Assembly: GCA_016709495.1 (NCBI GenBank)
Contig: JADJMS010000048.1
Location: 1 to 37,531 of the forward strand
Reading direction: 5' to 3'
DNA length: 37,531 nt
From: Candidatus Dechloromonas phosphorivorans
GTDB lineage: Bacteria; Pseudomonadota; Gammaproteobacteria; Burkholderiales; Rhodocyclaceae
Every line of letters begins with the position of its first letter. Position 1 is the first letter of the stretch. The position numbers and the translations under genes were made by a program. The notes beneath the pieces are model-generated. The model was not told where the DNA came from, ran no database searches, and was given only the letters and a program-made list of their open reading frames with translations. This document shows positions 1 to 9,444 of this stretch, in pieces.

Positions 1-380
1 ATTCCGGCGCATTGCATTTTTAAAAACCATCGATATTTCCACGGTGAGTCAACTTTCTCAGCCGCTTGCGGACCTGCCGCGCGAAAAATGGTGAATGGGT
101 GGAGTTTCGCCTGCTTGATGACTGAGCGTTGGATTGGGCGTCTTTTCGTACATCAGTCCGGAAAACGGCAAACTGTTCTGCAATCCGAGTGGGGCTTTGC
201 GCTAGCCATGCACCCCAGGGTGATGGAGAAGCAATTGCGCGAAAAGCAGGCGCTTTCGTTGTTCCAGCATGTCGTTAGTAAATGCAGCAGCTGAAAAGGC
301 GCTCAGTCGCACACCTGCCATCTGATATTTACGCCAAAGTGCATGGCCGCTGTGCGCTAAAACCAGGCAAATTGCCTTAA
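1..380 (+). pseudogene. 3' end of an unidentified plus-strand gene, broken by indels
   Basis: No single frame stays open, but coding-like stretches can be read in different plus frames. One ends at a TAA at 378-380 with a plausible C-terminus (DIYAKVHGRCALKPGKLP). Another stretch near 225-290 reads EKQALSLFQHVVSK. The patchwork matches the indel-rich condition of the next two genes, so this is probably the tail of a real gene entering from the left edge. I could not recognise a family. Gene order in related genomes would be the best guide. The minus-strand frame over 202-387 looks like a shadow. Confidence 0.25.
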
Positions 381-418
381 AATTCAAGTTTATCCCGAAT
401 ACTGTTTCCGGGGTTCAC

Positions 419-1377
419 TTGCGGCTATCAAAAGGTCTTGCTGCTAAAGGTAGCGGTTCGCTCGGTACCTACATTGCCAACCGCCTGTCCACAGCGTGGC
501 GTTTTACTGAACTGATCCGACGCGTCGGCGCGAAGCGCATAAGGCACTCATCATGCAGCCGAATATCGAGGATGCCGGAAGCCAATATTCATTGCGAAAA
601 GACGCTGGCTGAACAGTGCAGGGTCGGAACGTCGTGATCAATCTGGTTGGCGATGCTGCATAGCCGTGATGTCCAGTTCCCGTACAGCAAAGGACTTTGG
701 TCGGGCGCATGTCGAACTCCCGAAAAAGATCATCGCTGCCTGGGCGACGGGTGTCCGTCGTTTGGTGCATGAGCGCACTCGGTGCCGATCCAAAAAAGCT
801 CCGTCAGAGTACCCTAGCTTCCAAAGGCGAAGGGAAGCGCGTCGCGGCTGCGCGGAACAGTCTCGATGTCACGGTGTTCCGCCCATCAGTGATCTTTGGT
901 CTGAATGATTATTCAACAGCATTTTTGCCAGCGTGTTGCGCAAGGCTACCTTTCTTCCCGCTCGGTTTCGGACATGCCCGTTTCCAGCCGGTCTGGGCGG
1001 CTGGCGTGGCCGTGATACTTTTGTCGGTGCCTGGAAGATCGTTCAACGTAGGCCAGGCCTATGATCTGGTTGACCCAAGGTTTATACCCTGCGCGAACTG
1101 GTTGATTACACCAAAGGAATTGACCGGCAGCAAGGCAACCATCATCCCGTTAGGCGAAGGCCTTGCCTATCTGCAAGCCGGCCTGATGTGGCTGCACCGC
1201 AACCAATGATGTCGCCGGATAATCTGCCGTTCAATACAGGTCGACGGCGTTTTGCGATGGTAAGTATGCAATCTGCCCGCCAACTGGCGTCCGACGGCAC
1301 TGGAAACCTGACGACTTACATTGCGCACGACACCAAAGAGCGAGCTGGATTCTTTCCGCTATCGCGCTGGCCGGTAA
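419..1377 (+). pseudogene. Complex I NDUFA9-like NAD(P)-binding protein (atypical SDR), multiply frameshifted
   Basis: Joining frames gives a recognisable atypical short-chain dehydrogenase of the NDUFA9/NAD-dependent epimerase type: a TTG start at 419, an N-terminal Rossmann stretch (GSGSLGTYIANRLS), then KDFGRAHVELPKKIIAA, MSALGADPK, SLDVTVFRPSVIFG and PLGFGHARFQPVW. The C-terminal part reads LTGSKATIIPLGEGLAYL and then APQPMMSPDNL. The likely stop is the TAA at 1375-1377, which gives about 320 residues, the usual family length. At least six frame changes are needed. The gene sits directly before cca, a common betaproteobacterial arrangement. In this family the Rossmann fold binds NAD(P); the bacterial function is not well defined. 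I judge the breaks to be sequencing errors because the protein is otherwise intact end to end. Confidence 0.7.
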
Positions 1378-1392
1378 GCGCTCGAACCGCCG

Positions 1393-2699
1393 ATGAAAAT
1401 CTACATCATCGGCGGTGCTGTTCGATCAATTGCTTAGCCGCCCCAATGCTGACCGCGATTTCGTCGTGGTCGGTTACAACACCGAAACCATGCAGGCTTT
1501 GGGTTTGCCGACCAGTAGGCCGCGATTTCCCGGTTTTCTTCATCCCAAAACGCAGGAAGAATACGCTGGCGCGCCGCACAAAACGGCGCCGAGGCTATCA
1601 CGGCTTTGCTTTTCACGCCGCGCCAGAGGTCACGCTTCGAAGATCTCGCCCGCCGTGATCGACGATCAATGCGATGGCGCAGGGCGATGATGGCGCGTAG
1701 TTGACCCTATGACCGGTCAACCGCGATATTCGGGCCAAAATTTTGCGTCATGTCGGACCGGCTTTGTTGAAGAAGATCCGGTGCGTATCCTGCGATTGGC
1801 ACGTTTTGCCGCACGCTTTGCCGATTTCAGTCGCGCCGAAACCTTGGCCTTGATGCAGGCAATGGTGGTAAGCAGAGGTGAAGTTGATCATCTGGTCCCT
1901 GGGCGGGTCTGGCGGGAACTGGCCACGGGGCTGATGGAAGACAAGCCATCACGGATGATCGAAGTGCTGCGTGAATGGTGCTGGCGCCTGTTGTTGCCCG
2001 GAACTGGATGCCTTGTTCAGCGTGCCTGGCAGTACCCAGAACTATCACCCGGAAATCGATACCGGCATCCAACCATGATGGTGCTCCGATCAATCGGTAA
2101 GCCGCAATTTCGAGCTGCCTGTTCGTTTTGCCGCGCGCTGTTGCGCTTCGATTTGGGCAAGGCAACGACGCCTGCCGACATCCTGCCGCGTCATTTTGGC
2201 CATGAAGAACGTAGTGTGCACTTGGCCGAGCAGCTATGTGCCCGCTTGAAGGTGCCGGTCGATTGCCGCGATCTGGCTTCGCTGATGGCGCGTTATCACG
2301 GCAACATCCATCGCTCATCGGACTACGTGCGGCGACCATCGTTAGCTTGTTCGAGAAAACCGATGCCCTGCGCCGCCCGGCACGCTTTCAGCAGTTGCTC
2401 GATGCCAAGTCTGTGACTTTACCGGTCGCCTGGGCTGGAAAGATCGCCCTTACGACAACCCGCAGCGTCTGCTGGCGGCTCTTGTTGCGGTCAACGCGGT
2501 AGAAGCCGGAAAAATTGCAGCGGCGTGCAGCGATAAGGGAAAAATTCCCGATCGGGTGCGTGCGGCGCGGGTGGCGGCAGTGAAAGCTTTGCTAAATGAG
2601 TCGGGAGAGGAGCCAGGCAGCGAGGAAAGAGTAGAGTGCTTACCACCGGAAGAAAACCTACGATTTGCCGCGAAACTGAAAGGCCGCGTCGCCCGGTAA
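1393..2699 (+). pseudogene. cca: CCA-adding tRNA nucleotidyltransferase with HD domain, multiply frameshifted
   Basis: The enzyme adds or repairs the 3' CCA of tRNAs; this longer type also carries an HD phosphohydrolase domain. The start is ATG 1393 (MKIYIIGGAVR, the class II nucleotidyltransferase GG signature). Then come LSRPNADRDFVVVG with the catalytic DRDF-like acidic motif, HPKTQEEYA, EDPVRILRLARFAARF, EVDHLVPGRVWRELATGLM and KPSRMIEVLREW. The HD region follows at about 2130-2330 (DLGKATTPADILPRHFGHE and later ARYHGNIH). The C-terminus (SLFEKTDALRRPARFQQLL, AAVNAVEAGKIAAACSDKG) runs to about 2590. At least seven frame changes interrupt it. The last open frame continues to a TAA at 2697-2699, overlapping the minus-strand DUF2905 gene, so the true end is more likely near 2600. 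The indels look like assembly errors. Confidence 0.8.
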
Positions 2700-2787
2700 C
2701 TTCCGAAGCCAATAAAGCGAGCCAGATGCCGGGGCAGCAGTCCAGCACGAATATCGCGATCACCAGCGTCAGAATCCACTTCAACAT
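2592..2787 (-). CDS. DUF2905 small membrane protein, frameshifted
   Basis: This is a very small inner-membrane protein of unknown role. It starts at 2787 with MLKWILTLVIAIFVL, a hydrophobic first helix. A second frame continues with LLPRHLARFIGFG. The end is recovered in a third frame as STLLF followed by SFLAAWLLSRLI and a TAG whose complement lies at 2592-2594. The pattern of two short hydrophobic helices separated by a basic stretch and a length near 64 residues is typical of DUF2905. Two or three one-base indels are needed. It converges on cca and probably overlaps its end slightly. Confidence 0.65.
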
Positions 2788-2848
2788 AATGCTTTACGCT
2801 GCGGACTAAACCCGCATTTAATCACGCTTCCTCGCCCTACAGAAAACC

Positions 2849-3649
2849 ATGATAAAAACCGAAAAAATTGACGGCCTGGAAGTATTTTCCTGCAAGCCTG
2901 CCCGTAAAACCGGGCAACCCACCCTGCTTTTTGTGCATGGCGCTTTCGCCGGTGCCTGGATGTGGACCGAGACCTTCATGCCGGTCTTGGCCGAGGCCGG
3001 TTACCCGTGCTACGCCGTTTCCCTGCGCGGCCACGGCGGCAGCGATGGACGTGATCATATCGACTGGCATTCGATCAACGACTATGTCGATGACCTGGTG
3101 AAAGTCGTCGATCAACTGGATGAACCACCCGTTCTGATTGGTCATTCAATGGGTGGCTTTGTCGTTCAGAAATATCTCGAACATCACCAGGCGGCGGGTG
3201 TCGTGCTGCTTTGTTCGGTGCCGCCACAAGGTCTGGTGGCTTCGCAATTTCATTTGATGTTCCAGAAGCCGCATTTGTTTGCTGACCTCAACAGCGTCAT
3301 GACCGGCGACTGTTCCGATGTCTCAACCTTGCGCGAAGCATTGTTTGCCGGCGAGGTTGATGAAATGCTGGTAAACCTGCCTGGCCCGTATGCAAGCTGA
3401 GTCACCCGCTGCCCTATGGGATATGTCGATGTTCAATCTGCCCAACCTGCAAGGGATGAATCGCCCACCAATGCTGATCCTTGGGGCTGAAAAAGATGTC
3501 CTGGTGCCGGCTTTTCTAGTCCAGACAACCGCTCAGACTTACGGTCTGCACGCCCACATATTCCGCGAAATGGGCCGCGCGTGACCCATGAAAGAATGGC
3601 GCTAGTCGCGGCCACGATCGGCAAATGGCTAGAAGAGATTACGCCTTAA
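2849..3649 (+). CDS. Alpha/beta hydrolase, frameshifted
   Basis: This is a soluble alpha/beta-hydrolase-fold enzyme of about 265 residues; its substrate cannot be read from the sequence. The oxyanion/HG segment is LLFVHGAFAGAWMW, and the nucleophile elbow is IGHSMGGF, with Ser near residue 99. The acid residue lies in LILGAEKDVLVP. The C-terminal histidine should lie in a GHGVTHE-like motif, but a break at about 3580 turns this into MGRA-stop; the next frame continues VTHERMALVAATIGKWLEE to a TAA at 3647-3649. Another frame change lies at about 3385. The start at 2849 precedes MIKTEKIDGLEVF. The last 11 bases overlap the convergent YjfB-like gene. Confidence 0.8.
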
Positions 3650-3827
3650 CGTCGACGTTATTACCGAGATTGGGCGGATTGGAAACCTGCGGTAGTGCCT
3701 GTAACAATTGCGCTACCGATTGTGCCTGAAGATCCAGTGCTTTTTTCAGCACCAGCGTACCCACTGCATCACCCGTTTTTTCCTGAGTGAGCGCGGTACT
3801 TAAACTGCTGACGCTTGCGATATCCAT
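3639..3827 (-). CDS. YjfB-like putative motility protein
   Basis: This is a 62-residue protein. I chose the start MDIASVSSLSTAL at 3827 over the upstream in-frame ATG at 3854 because the family begins exactly this way and because 3850-3870 is occupied by a palindrome that looks like an operator. The body, LVLKKALDLQAQSVAQLLQ, and the proline/asparagine-rich tail ending NNVDVKA are characteristic of the YjfB/PF14070 family. That family is annotated as putative motility protein, with no firm function. It has no signal peptide. It is divergent from the unknown gene at 3892 and its 3' end overlaps the hydrolase by 11 bases. Confidence 0.7.
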   Translation of the reverse strand: MDIASVSSLSTALTQEKTGDAVGTLVLKKALDLQAQSVAQLLQALPQVSNPPNLGNNVDVKA

Positions 3828-3849
3828 ATTGCTCTTGCTCCATATTCGG

Positions 3850-3870
3850 TACACTATGATTCATAGTGTA
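3850..3870. promoter_or_regulatory. Perfect 21-bp palindrome between divergent genes, candidate operator
   Basis: The left arm TACACTATGA (3850-3859) is followed by one central T (3860) and the exact reverse complement TCATAGTGTA (3861-3870). It lies 22 bases before each start codon (3827 minus, 3892 plus) and contains TATGAT, a -10-like hexamer. It is therefore well placed for a repressor controlling both directions. The regulator is not identifiable from this window. Confidence 0.55.
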
Positions 3871-3891
3871 GTCTGAAATTTTGATACGGCA

Positions 3892-4851
3892 ATGACCACG
3901 CCAGATAAAAAACAAACCGCCAGCGCGATTCGTGACGCGATTCGCGAAAAACACGTACGTAAGCCGGTTGATCTGGCTGATATTGATGCGCTTGAGGCAT
4001 CGCTGCTCGCCGATATTGAAGCTTTTGATTTTGATGCCGCCGAACGCCTGGCGCGCCGCGAGCAAATGGCGAGTGAAGTTGCGGGTATGCATAGCGCTGA
4101 TCTGGCTTTCCCGGAAATAGTTCCGGTCATTCCTCCGTGCAAGCCGGCTGTTGTTGAAGTGCAGAACGTGCCGCCGCCGATTGCTGAGGTGCCAAAAGAT
4201 GGTATCGGTTTGTTGGGCAAGCTCCGCTATCAGGCTGAGTTGCAGCAACGTGATGAGAACTCGGCACAACTCCAACGTACGGAAAGCAACAAAATTATTG
4301 ATCAGTCGCTGAAGCATGTATTTTTCTATCTACATGATCTGGTGCAGCAACTGAATATCCTGAAACCAGGAATTCCGCGTGTTTATTCGATGCCAGACGG
4401 GCTGACGCTTGGTGGCTTCGCTTGGCAAGAGGGCTTTGCCGATTATCGGACACAGGCGCAAAGTGCCGGGGCGCTGGTCGAACTGGTTTCGTTTTCGACT
4501 CAAATCTTTTCCCCTGCTTGTCTTGTCGTCGAACGTGAGGGGCCGGGTGTTGAGCGTTTTCGTCGTGCGCTCTTTGATTTCGGTTTGCAGTTCAGCTGCA
4601 AGGATTTCAAAAATGAGCGGCAGTTTATTGAGCGAACTGAGTTTCAGATCACCAATCAATTGAGCGTTAATGCCCGCTGGAAAGCCGATTTTGAACGTGG
4701 ATTGATCATTTTTGATGCGCGCAACCTGGAGCGCCTCGGTCCGCCCGAGTTGAACATACGACCGGCCGCAATCGATTACCCGTTACTCGAAGAATTTGGC
4801 CGCCTTGTGCTTGGTCAGAGCAATCGCTTTCGCGAATTTTCCAAACGCTGA
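3892..4851 (+). CDS. Hypothetical protein, 319 aa
   Basis: I do not recognise a family. The protein has no signal peptide or membrane segment. Its first about 70 residues are rich in charged residues and alanine with predicted helix (ADIDALEASLLADIEAFDF, AAERLARREQMASE). A proline/valine-rich linker follows at residues 80-105 (VPVIPPCKPAVVEVQ). A mixed globular domain covers about 110-315, with blocks such as LKHVFFYLHDLVQQLNILK, GLTLGGFAWQEGFADYR and QFIERTEFQITNQLSVNAR. The frame is intact, in contrast to the genes to its left. It shares a palindromic divergent promoter region with the YjfB-like gene and ends just before a strong bidirectional terminator, so it is probably a single-gene transcript. 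Confidence 0.75.
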   Translation: MTTPDKKQTASAIRDAIREKHVRKPVDLADIDALEASLLADIEAFDFDAAERLARREQMASEVAGMHSADLAFPEIVPVIPPCKPAVVEVQNVPPPIAEVPKDGIGLLGKLRYQAELQQRDENSAQLQRTESNKIIDQSLKHVFFYLHDLVQQLNILKPGIPRVYSMPDGLTLGGFAWQEGFADYRTQAQSAGALVELVSFSTQIFSPACLVVEREGPGVERFRRALFDFGLQFSCKDFKNERQFIERTEFQITNQLSVNARWKADFERGLIIFDARNLERLGPPELNIRPAAIDYPLLEEFGRLVLGQSNRFREFSKR

Positions 4852-4876
4852 GAACGTGTAAGTGCTTCGGCAAAAT

Positions 4877-4912
4877 AAAAAGGCCGGTGAGAACGATCTC
4901 ACCGGCCTTTTT
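4877..4912. terminator. Bidirectional intrinsic terminator
   Basis: An 11-bp stem (GGCCGGTGAGA, 4882-4892, paired with 4897-4907) has an ACGA loop and is flanked by a run of A on the left and T on the right. It can terminate both the unknown plus gene ending at 4851 and the Tim44-like minus gene ending at 4926. Confidence 0.85.
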
Positions 4913-4925
4913 TGAGTGATGGCTT

Positions 4926-5813
4926 TTACTGAACTTGCTGAATACCAGCAATCGCCCAGCCTTTGCTGCCGTCCTGCGGCTTGGTCATGTGCCAGATTTC
5001 GTCGAAGGGCTGTGCTGCAACCCCGCGCTCTTCGCTGATCAGGCCGTGGAAGCGAACGCTGACAATATAGCGGCTGGCTTCTTCGGTGACATCAAGCACT
5101 TCGGCATCAAGTTGCGCGACATCGGTTTCCTGCTTGGCGCCTTTGCGTTCATCGATGCCCATCTTGATCTCGGCGAACATCTCCGGCGTGGTGAATTCGC
5201 GGATGTCGTCGAGGTTGCCAGCATCGTTGGCGGCCTGCAGGCGGATGAAGTTGACCTTGGCGTTGCGTACAAAACCAGCGCTGTCGAAATCAGCCGGGAT
5301 CGAGCCGTTGCCACCTTGAGCCGCTGCTGCCGGCGCGTATGAAGTACCACCTGCCGGGGTAAAGTCAGGCGTGCTCGGGGCATTGCGCTCGAAGTGGTTG
5401 GCACCGGCGCCGGCACCTGCGTACTGCAGGCCACCTTGCTGTGCCGCCGCCTTCTTGCGCATGAAGTAGCCGATCACCATGACGACAGCCATGATCAGCA
5501 AGCCGATCATCATCATGTTGGCCAGGCCTTCACCGAAACCGAAATGTGAGGCCAGTGCAGCCAGGCCGAGACCGGCGGCGAGACCAGCGAGCGGGCCCAT
5601 CCAGGAACGTTTGGGTTGCGCAGCCGGAGCGGCGGCAGGTGCGCTTGGCTTGGCGGCGGCAGCCTGACTCGGGGTAGACGGGCTGCTCGGGGTAACGGAC
5701 TGGCGCTGCATACCGGCGGAGGAACCGCCGCCGAGGCGTTTGGCTTCTGCGTCACCGATCGACAGCGTAAAGCCGAGGACCAGGGCGGCAGCCATAAGGG
5801 CAAAATTCTTCAT
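4926..5813 (-). CDS. Tim44-like domain membrane protein
   Basis: This is a 295-residue protein. The start at 5813 is chosen because GGAGAC lies 8 bases upstream and the following MKNFALMAAALVLGFTLSI is a clean signal peptide or first helix. A low-complexity Ala/Pro/Ser linker comes next (residues 25-70), then a hydrophobic segment (GLAAGLGLAALASHFGFG) and a transmembrane helix (MMIGLLIMAVVMVIGYFM) followed by basic residues. The C-terminal part (from FVRNAKVNFIRLQAANDAG to the end, SKGWAIAGIQQVQ) matches the Tim44-like/calcium channel-like domain. This layout is typical of uncharacterised proteobacterial Tim44-domain proteins. It lies 108 bases downstream of cobB and has its own AT-rich leader, so it is probably separately expressed. 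Confidence 0.8.
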   Translation of the reverse strand: MKNFALMAAALVLGFTLSIGDAEAKRLGGGSSAGMQRQSVTPSSPSTPSQAAAAKPSAPAAAPAAQPKRSWMGPLAGLAAGLGLAALASHFGFGEGLANMMMIGLLIMAVVMVIGYFMRKKAAAQQGGLQYAGAGAGANHFERNAPSTPDFTPAGGTSYAPAAAAQGGNGSIPADFDSAGFVRNAKVNFIRLQAANDAGNLDDIREFTTPEMFAEIKMGIDERKGAKQETDVAQLDAEVLDVTEEASRYIVSVRFHGLISEERGVAAQPFDEIWHMTKPQDGSKGWAIAGIQQVQ

Positions 5814-5921
5814 AGGTGTCTCCGTGAATGTGGATGTAACAGGACGCAGGATACTTGAGGGCGACTGTTTATAAAACAAGATAAAAGCTCAGCGTTTCTT
5901 CGTAAAAAACTGAATGTCTGA

Positions 5922-7207
5922 CTAGCTCAGCAGTTTTGCTACTGCACTCGGATTGGAGGGGAAGTATATATGGACGTAAGAAGCGGTTGTGCGCAAGTGA
6001 CGATAAATCGGCTCACCCTCGCGGCCGTCGGGTGTTTGGGCACGGACGAGCGGCGTTAGCGGTGTTTCACTTTTTGAATAATGGAAGGTATGGCCGGTGA
6101 CGCGCCCTTCCGGTAGATCGGCAACCTGCATGCCGAGGGCGGCCAGGCGTTTTTGCATGACCGCCTTGCCGGGCAGGATGCCGGCGAAATCGTGGGTGAT
6201 GCCGGATTTGTCGACGATTTGCTCAAATAAACTCATCATGCCGCCACATTCGGCGAAGAGCGGTTTGTTGGCGGTAACGTGCGTTTTGAGTGATTTCCAG
6301 AGTGCATGGTTATTTGACAGCGCTTTGGCGTGAAGTTCCGGGTAACCGCCAGGCAGCCAGACGGCATCGCATTCGGGCAACCCATCGCCGGCGACTGGCG
6401 AGAAGAAATGCAGTTCGGCGCCCAACGCGCTAAGTGTCTCGAGATTGGCGGGATAGATGAAGCCGTAGGCTGCATCGCGGGCGATGGCAATGCGTTTGCC
6501 GGCGAGTAGCGGGGCTATGTTTGGTGCCTTGGCTGGTAAAAAATTAACTGGTTTTGGTAGGTCGACCGTAGCAGATGCGGCTAAAGCATCGGCCAGCTTG
6601 TCGAGGCGGGCCGCCAGGTCGTCGATTTCGGCGGCCTGCATCAAGCCGAGGTGGCGCTCGGGCAGGCTGTCTTCACTGCGCGGCAGGCACCGAACCAGCC
6701 CATGCCGGTCGGCAGGCTTTCGCGCAACATTTCTGTATGACGCGCGCTGCCGACACGGTTGGCGAGCATGCCGGCAAAGGGCAGATTGGGGCGGTAGGTG
6801 GCCAGGCCGTGGGCGACTGCACCGAAAGTCTGGGCCATTGCGCTGGCATCAATCAAGGCCATGACCGGGATGTTGAAGCGTTCGGCGATGTCGGCAGCGG
6901 AAGGCGTGCCATCGAACAAGCCCATGACGCCTTCGATCAGGATCAGATCGGAATCTTCTGCTGCCCGCGCCAGGCGCCAGCGCGCATCGTCCTCGCCGCA
7001 CATGCCGAGATCGAGGTTCTGGCACGGTCGACCGCTGGCGAAGGCGTGAATTTGCGGGTCGAGAAAATCCGGCCCGCATTTGAAGACGGTAACGCGCCGG
7101 CCTTGGCGGGTGTGCAGCCGCGCCAGAGCAGCGGTGACGGTGGTCTTGCCTTGGCCGGAGGCGGCGGCGGCGATCAGAATGGCGGGGCAGTTGGGCATGT
7201 TCGGCAT
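5922..7207 (-). CDS. cobB: Cobyrinate a,c-diamide synthase, one frameshift
   Basis: This ATP- and glutamine-dependent enzyme amidates the a and c side chains of cobyrinic or hydrogenobyrinic acid. The N-terminal half has the P-loop AAAASGQGKTTVTAALA, then FKCGPDFLDPQIHAFASG and ILIEGVMGLFDG, typical of the CobB/CbiA amidoligase family. The C-terminal class I glutamine amidotransferase domain contains LPGGYPELHA and the nucleophile motif FAECGGMMSL. The GRVTGHTFHYS block near the end carries the conserved His. One base is missing at about 6688 in a C-run (…WFGA then LPRSEDSLPERH in the next frame); restoring it gives 428 residues, the normal length. It lies 60 bases downstream of the riboswitch-controlled receptor and probably shares its transcript. 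Confidence 0.9.
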
Positions 7208-7267
7208 AGTCGGTGAGTGATCAGGTGGGATGATAGGCGCTCCGGGGTGGGAGCGCCTGTGGTTGGC

Positions 7268-9363
7268 TTAGAAGCTGGCGCGCAGGCCAATGCGCAACGT
7301 GCGCGGTTCGAGTGGATGCACCAACTTGCCGTCGATGCCGCCGCCGCATGTTCCACCCAGGGTTTCGCTACGGGTGCAGGCACCGCCCCAGTATTCGATG
7401 TCGTTGGTTTTTTTGTCGAACAGGTTCAGCACATCGAGGGTGAGTTGCAGTTTGGGGCTGAAGCGGTAACCGGCTTTCAGGTTGGCCATCCAGAACGGGG
7501 TCGATTTCTGTTCGGCAGTTTCTTCCAGCGCATAGGCGCCGAGGTAGCGCAGGCGCAGGCCGCCGAACCACGGGCCGCTACGGTCGGCGCTGAGGCCAAC
7601 GGAGGCGGTGAGAGGGGATGGCGTTTGGCACATGGCGGCCGCCGTTGTCCGGGTTGGCGTCCTTGAAGCGCGCTCGCGACCAGGCGAGATCGGCGTCGAT
7701 AATCCAGCCATCAACGGGGGTGATGTAGTTGGACCATTCGACCCCATGGCGTTGTGAGGCGCCTTTCGGTTCGGTGACGCCTTCATCGCCGATGAAGACC
7801 AGCTCTGACGCCAGTTCCATCTGCCAGACCGACAGGCTGCTGTGCCAGCCGGGCAGCGGCGCCGCCCGCATGCCGAGTTCGCTGCCCTTGGCCTTGACGA
7901 TCAGCGGTACGGCTTCGGCCGCCGAGCCATCCTGCGGATTGGTTCGCGCGGTGGCGCCACGCGCATCGTTGCTGTGGAAGCCGTGACCCCAGTTGGCGTA
8001 AAACTCGGTCTGGCCGAGCAGATTGAAGGGGCCGAAGACAACGCCGAGCTTGGGGCTGGTCTGCCCGGCATCGCTGCTGCCGCCGTTGTCCATGTTGTAT
8101 TGGCCGCCCAGCGGCGTGGCCTGAGCACGAAGCTGGTCGCGGCGCAGGCCGAGGTTGGTACGCAGCCAGGTTGTCCATTGCGTACGCGCATCGAAAAAGG
8201 CGGCGAGGGCGGTTTCGTTGATGCGGTCTTCGCGCACGGTGTTGGTACGCTGCCGGTTCTCCGTGTTGTAGAGGCCTACTTTGCTGATCCGGTCGTGGCG
8301 CAATTGCAGGCCGGCGGTGAGTTCGGTGTCTTTCCAGTTCGGCCCGAGGAACCAGCTGCGGCTGGCCTGACCGCCCCAAACGGTGCGCTCGTCGGCTTGT
8401 TCATGCTGATCGCCCTGCGCGCCGCTGATGTAACCGGAGGGCGCCGAGAACAGATTGAGGCCGTAGTCGATAACATACAGGCTGAGCTTGCTGGCGCCCT
8501 GCGCATCGCTCTTTGCCCAGTCGCCGGCTAGGCTGTAGCGATGCGTCTTGCCGCCGTCGTTGGCAGAGAGGGCGCCGTAACGGCCGATCTCGCCGTTGGT
8601 AATGGCGCGTTCCGGCACATGCTCGGTCGCCGTCCACTCGCCCTGATAGGCCATGCCGGTGATGGAAAAACCATTGGCGGCAGTGCCTGAAGTCAGGCGC
8701 AGTACGCCGTTGTATTTCTTGAGGTTTTCCGGCTGATCCCAGGGGCCATCGTTGCCAACTACCTCAATGGCACCCAATACGTTGAATTCACCATAGCGCT
8801 GGCCGCCCGCTGCGAGCAGACGGCGATAGTTATTCTGGCCGAGGCCGAGGTCGACAAAACTCTTGTCGAGCTGGCGCAGGTAGTCGATGCGGGCGCTACC
8901 GGTGGTCGCAAAGTCGCCATCTTCGGCGGCATAGACGCCCTTGCGGTATTTGAGATTGCCGACTAGTTCGGGAATCAGAAAATTGAGGTCCATATAGCCC
9001 TGACCGTGGGCGTGGCTGACCATATTGACCGGCATGCCCATCAGCTGCGTCGAGAAGTCGCTGCCGTGGTCGAGATTGAAGCCGCGCAGAAAATACTGGT
9101 TGGCCTTGCCGTCGCCGGAGTGCTGGGTGACGATCATGCCGGGTACCACCTCCATGACCTCGGCCGGGCGCAGCAGCGGCCGATTGGCCAGTTGTTTGGC
9201 GGTGACCGTGCCTTCGCTGGCCGTATCGGCGACGCCGATCAGGGTCATGGGCACCGCTGCTGACGGTGACTTCCTGCAGGGTGGGGAGGCCGGCGGCGTG
9301 GGTGTTGCCGAGACTGGCCAAGGTCAGGGCGATAACTGTTGGGTAAAACAAGGGGAATTTCAT
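7268..9363 (-). CDS. TonB-dependent outer-membrane receptor under riboswitch 1, two frameshifts
   Basis: This is a TonB-dependent outer-membrane receptor of about 698 residues. The start at 9363 gives a signal peptide (MKFPLFYPTVIALTLASLG…THA) and a TonB-box region (LQEVTVSS). The plug has RPAEVMEVVPGMIVTQHSGDG and YFLRGFNLDHGSDFS. The barrel ends with LVHPLEPRTLRIGLRASF, a C-terminal Phe typical of outer-membrane proteins. Frame changes lie at about 9250 and 7615. The protein is unlike the BtuB gene at 18750 in length and motifs. The cobalamin riboswitch 82 bases upstream makes a corrinoid, cobalt or cobalt-containing tetrapyrrole the likely substrate; which one is not shown by sequence. cobB follows in the same orientation. 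Confidence 0.85.
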
Positions 9364-9384
9364 GGTCGAGTTCCATCAAACGAT

Positions 9385-9404
9385 CATCTGCATTCCCGCA
9401 GATG
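9385..9404 (-). other. Hairpin between riboswitch 1 and the receptor start
   Basis: A 7-bp perfect stem (CATCTGC/GCAGATG) with a 6-base loop lies between the aptamer end (9445) and the start codon (9363). It has no U-run, so it may belong to a translational expression platform rather than a terminator. Confidence 0.35.
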
Positions 9405-9444
9405 GTCAATTGCAATTGCCACCCAAATGCCGGGCAGCACGAAG

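Noticed and set aside
5887..5933. Direct repeat AGCTCAGC between the Tim44-like gene and cobB
   Set aside because: Only 8 bases, twice, with no symmetry or terminator; likely chance.
9407..9418. CAATTGCAATTG palindrome near riboswitch 1
   Set aside because: A short AT-rich palindrome inside the riboswitch leader; no partner or second copy to support an operator.
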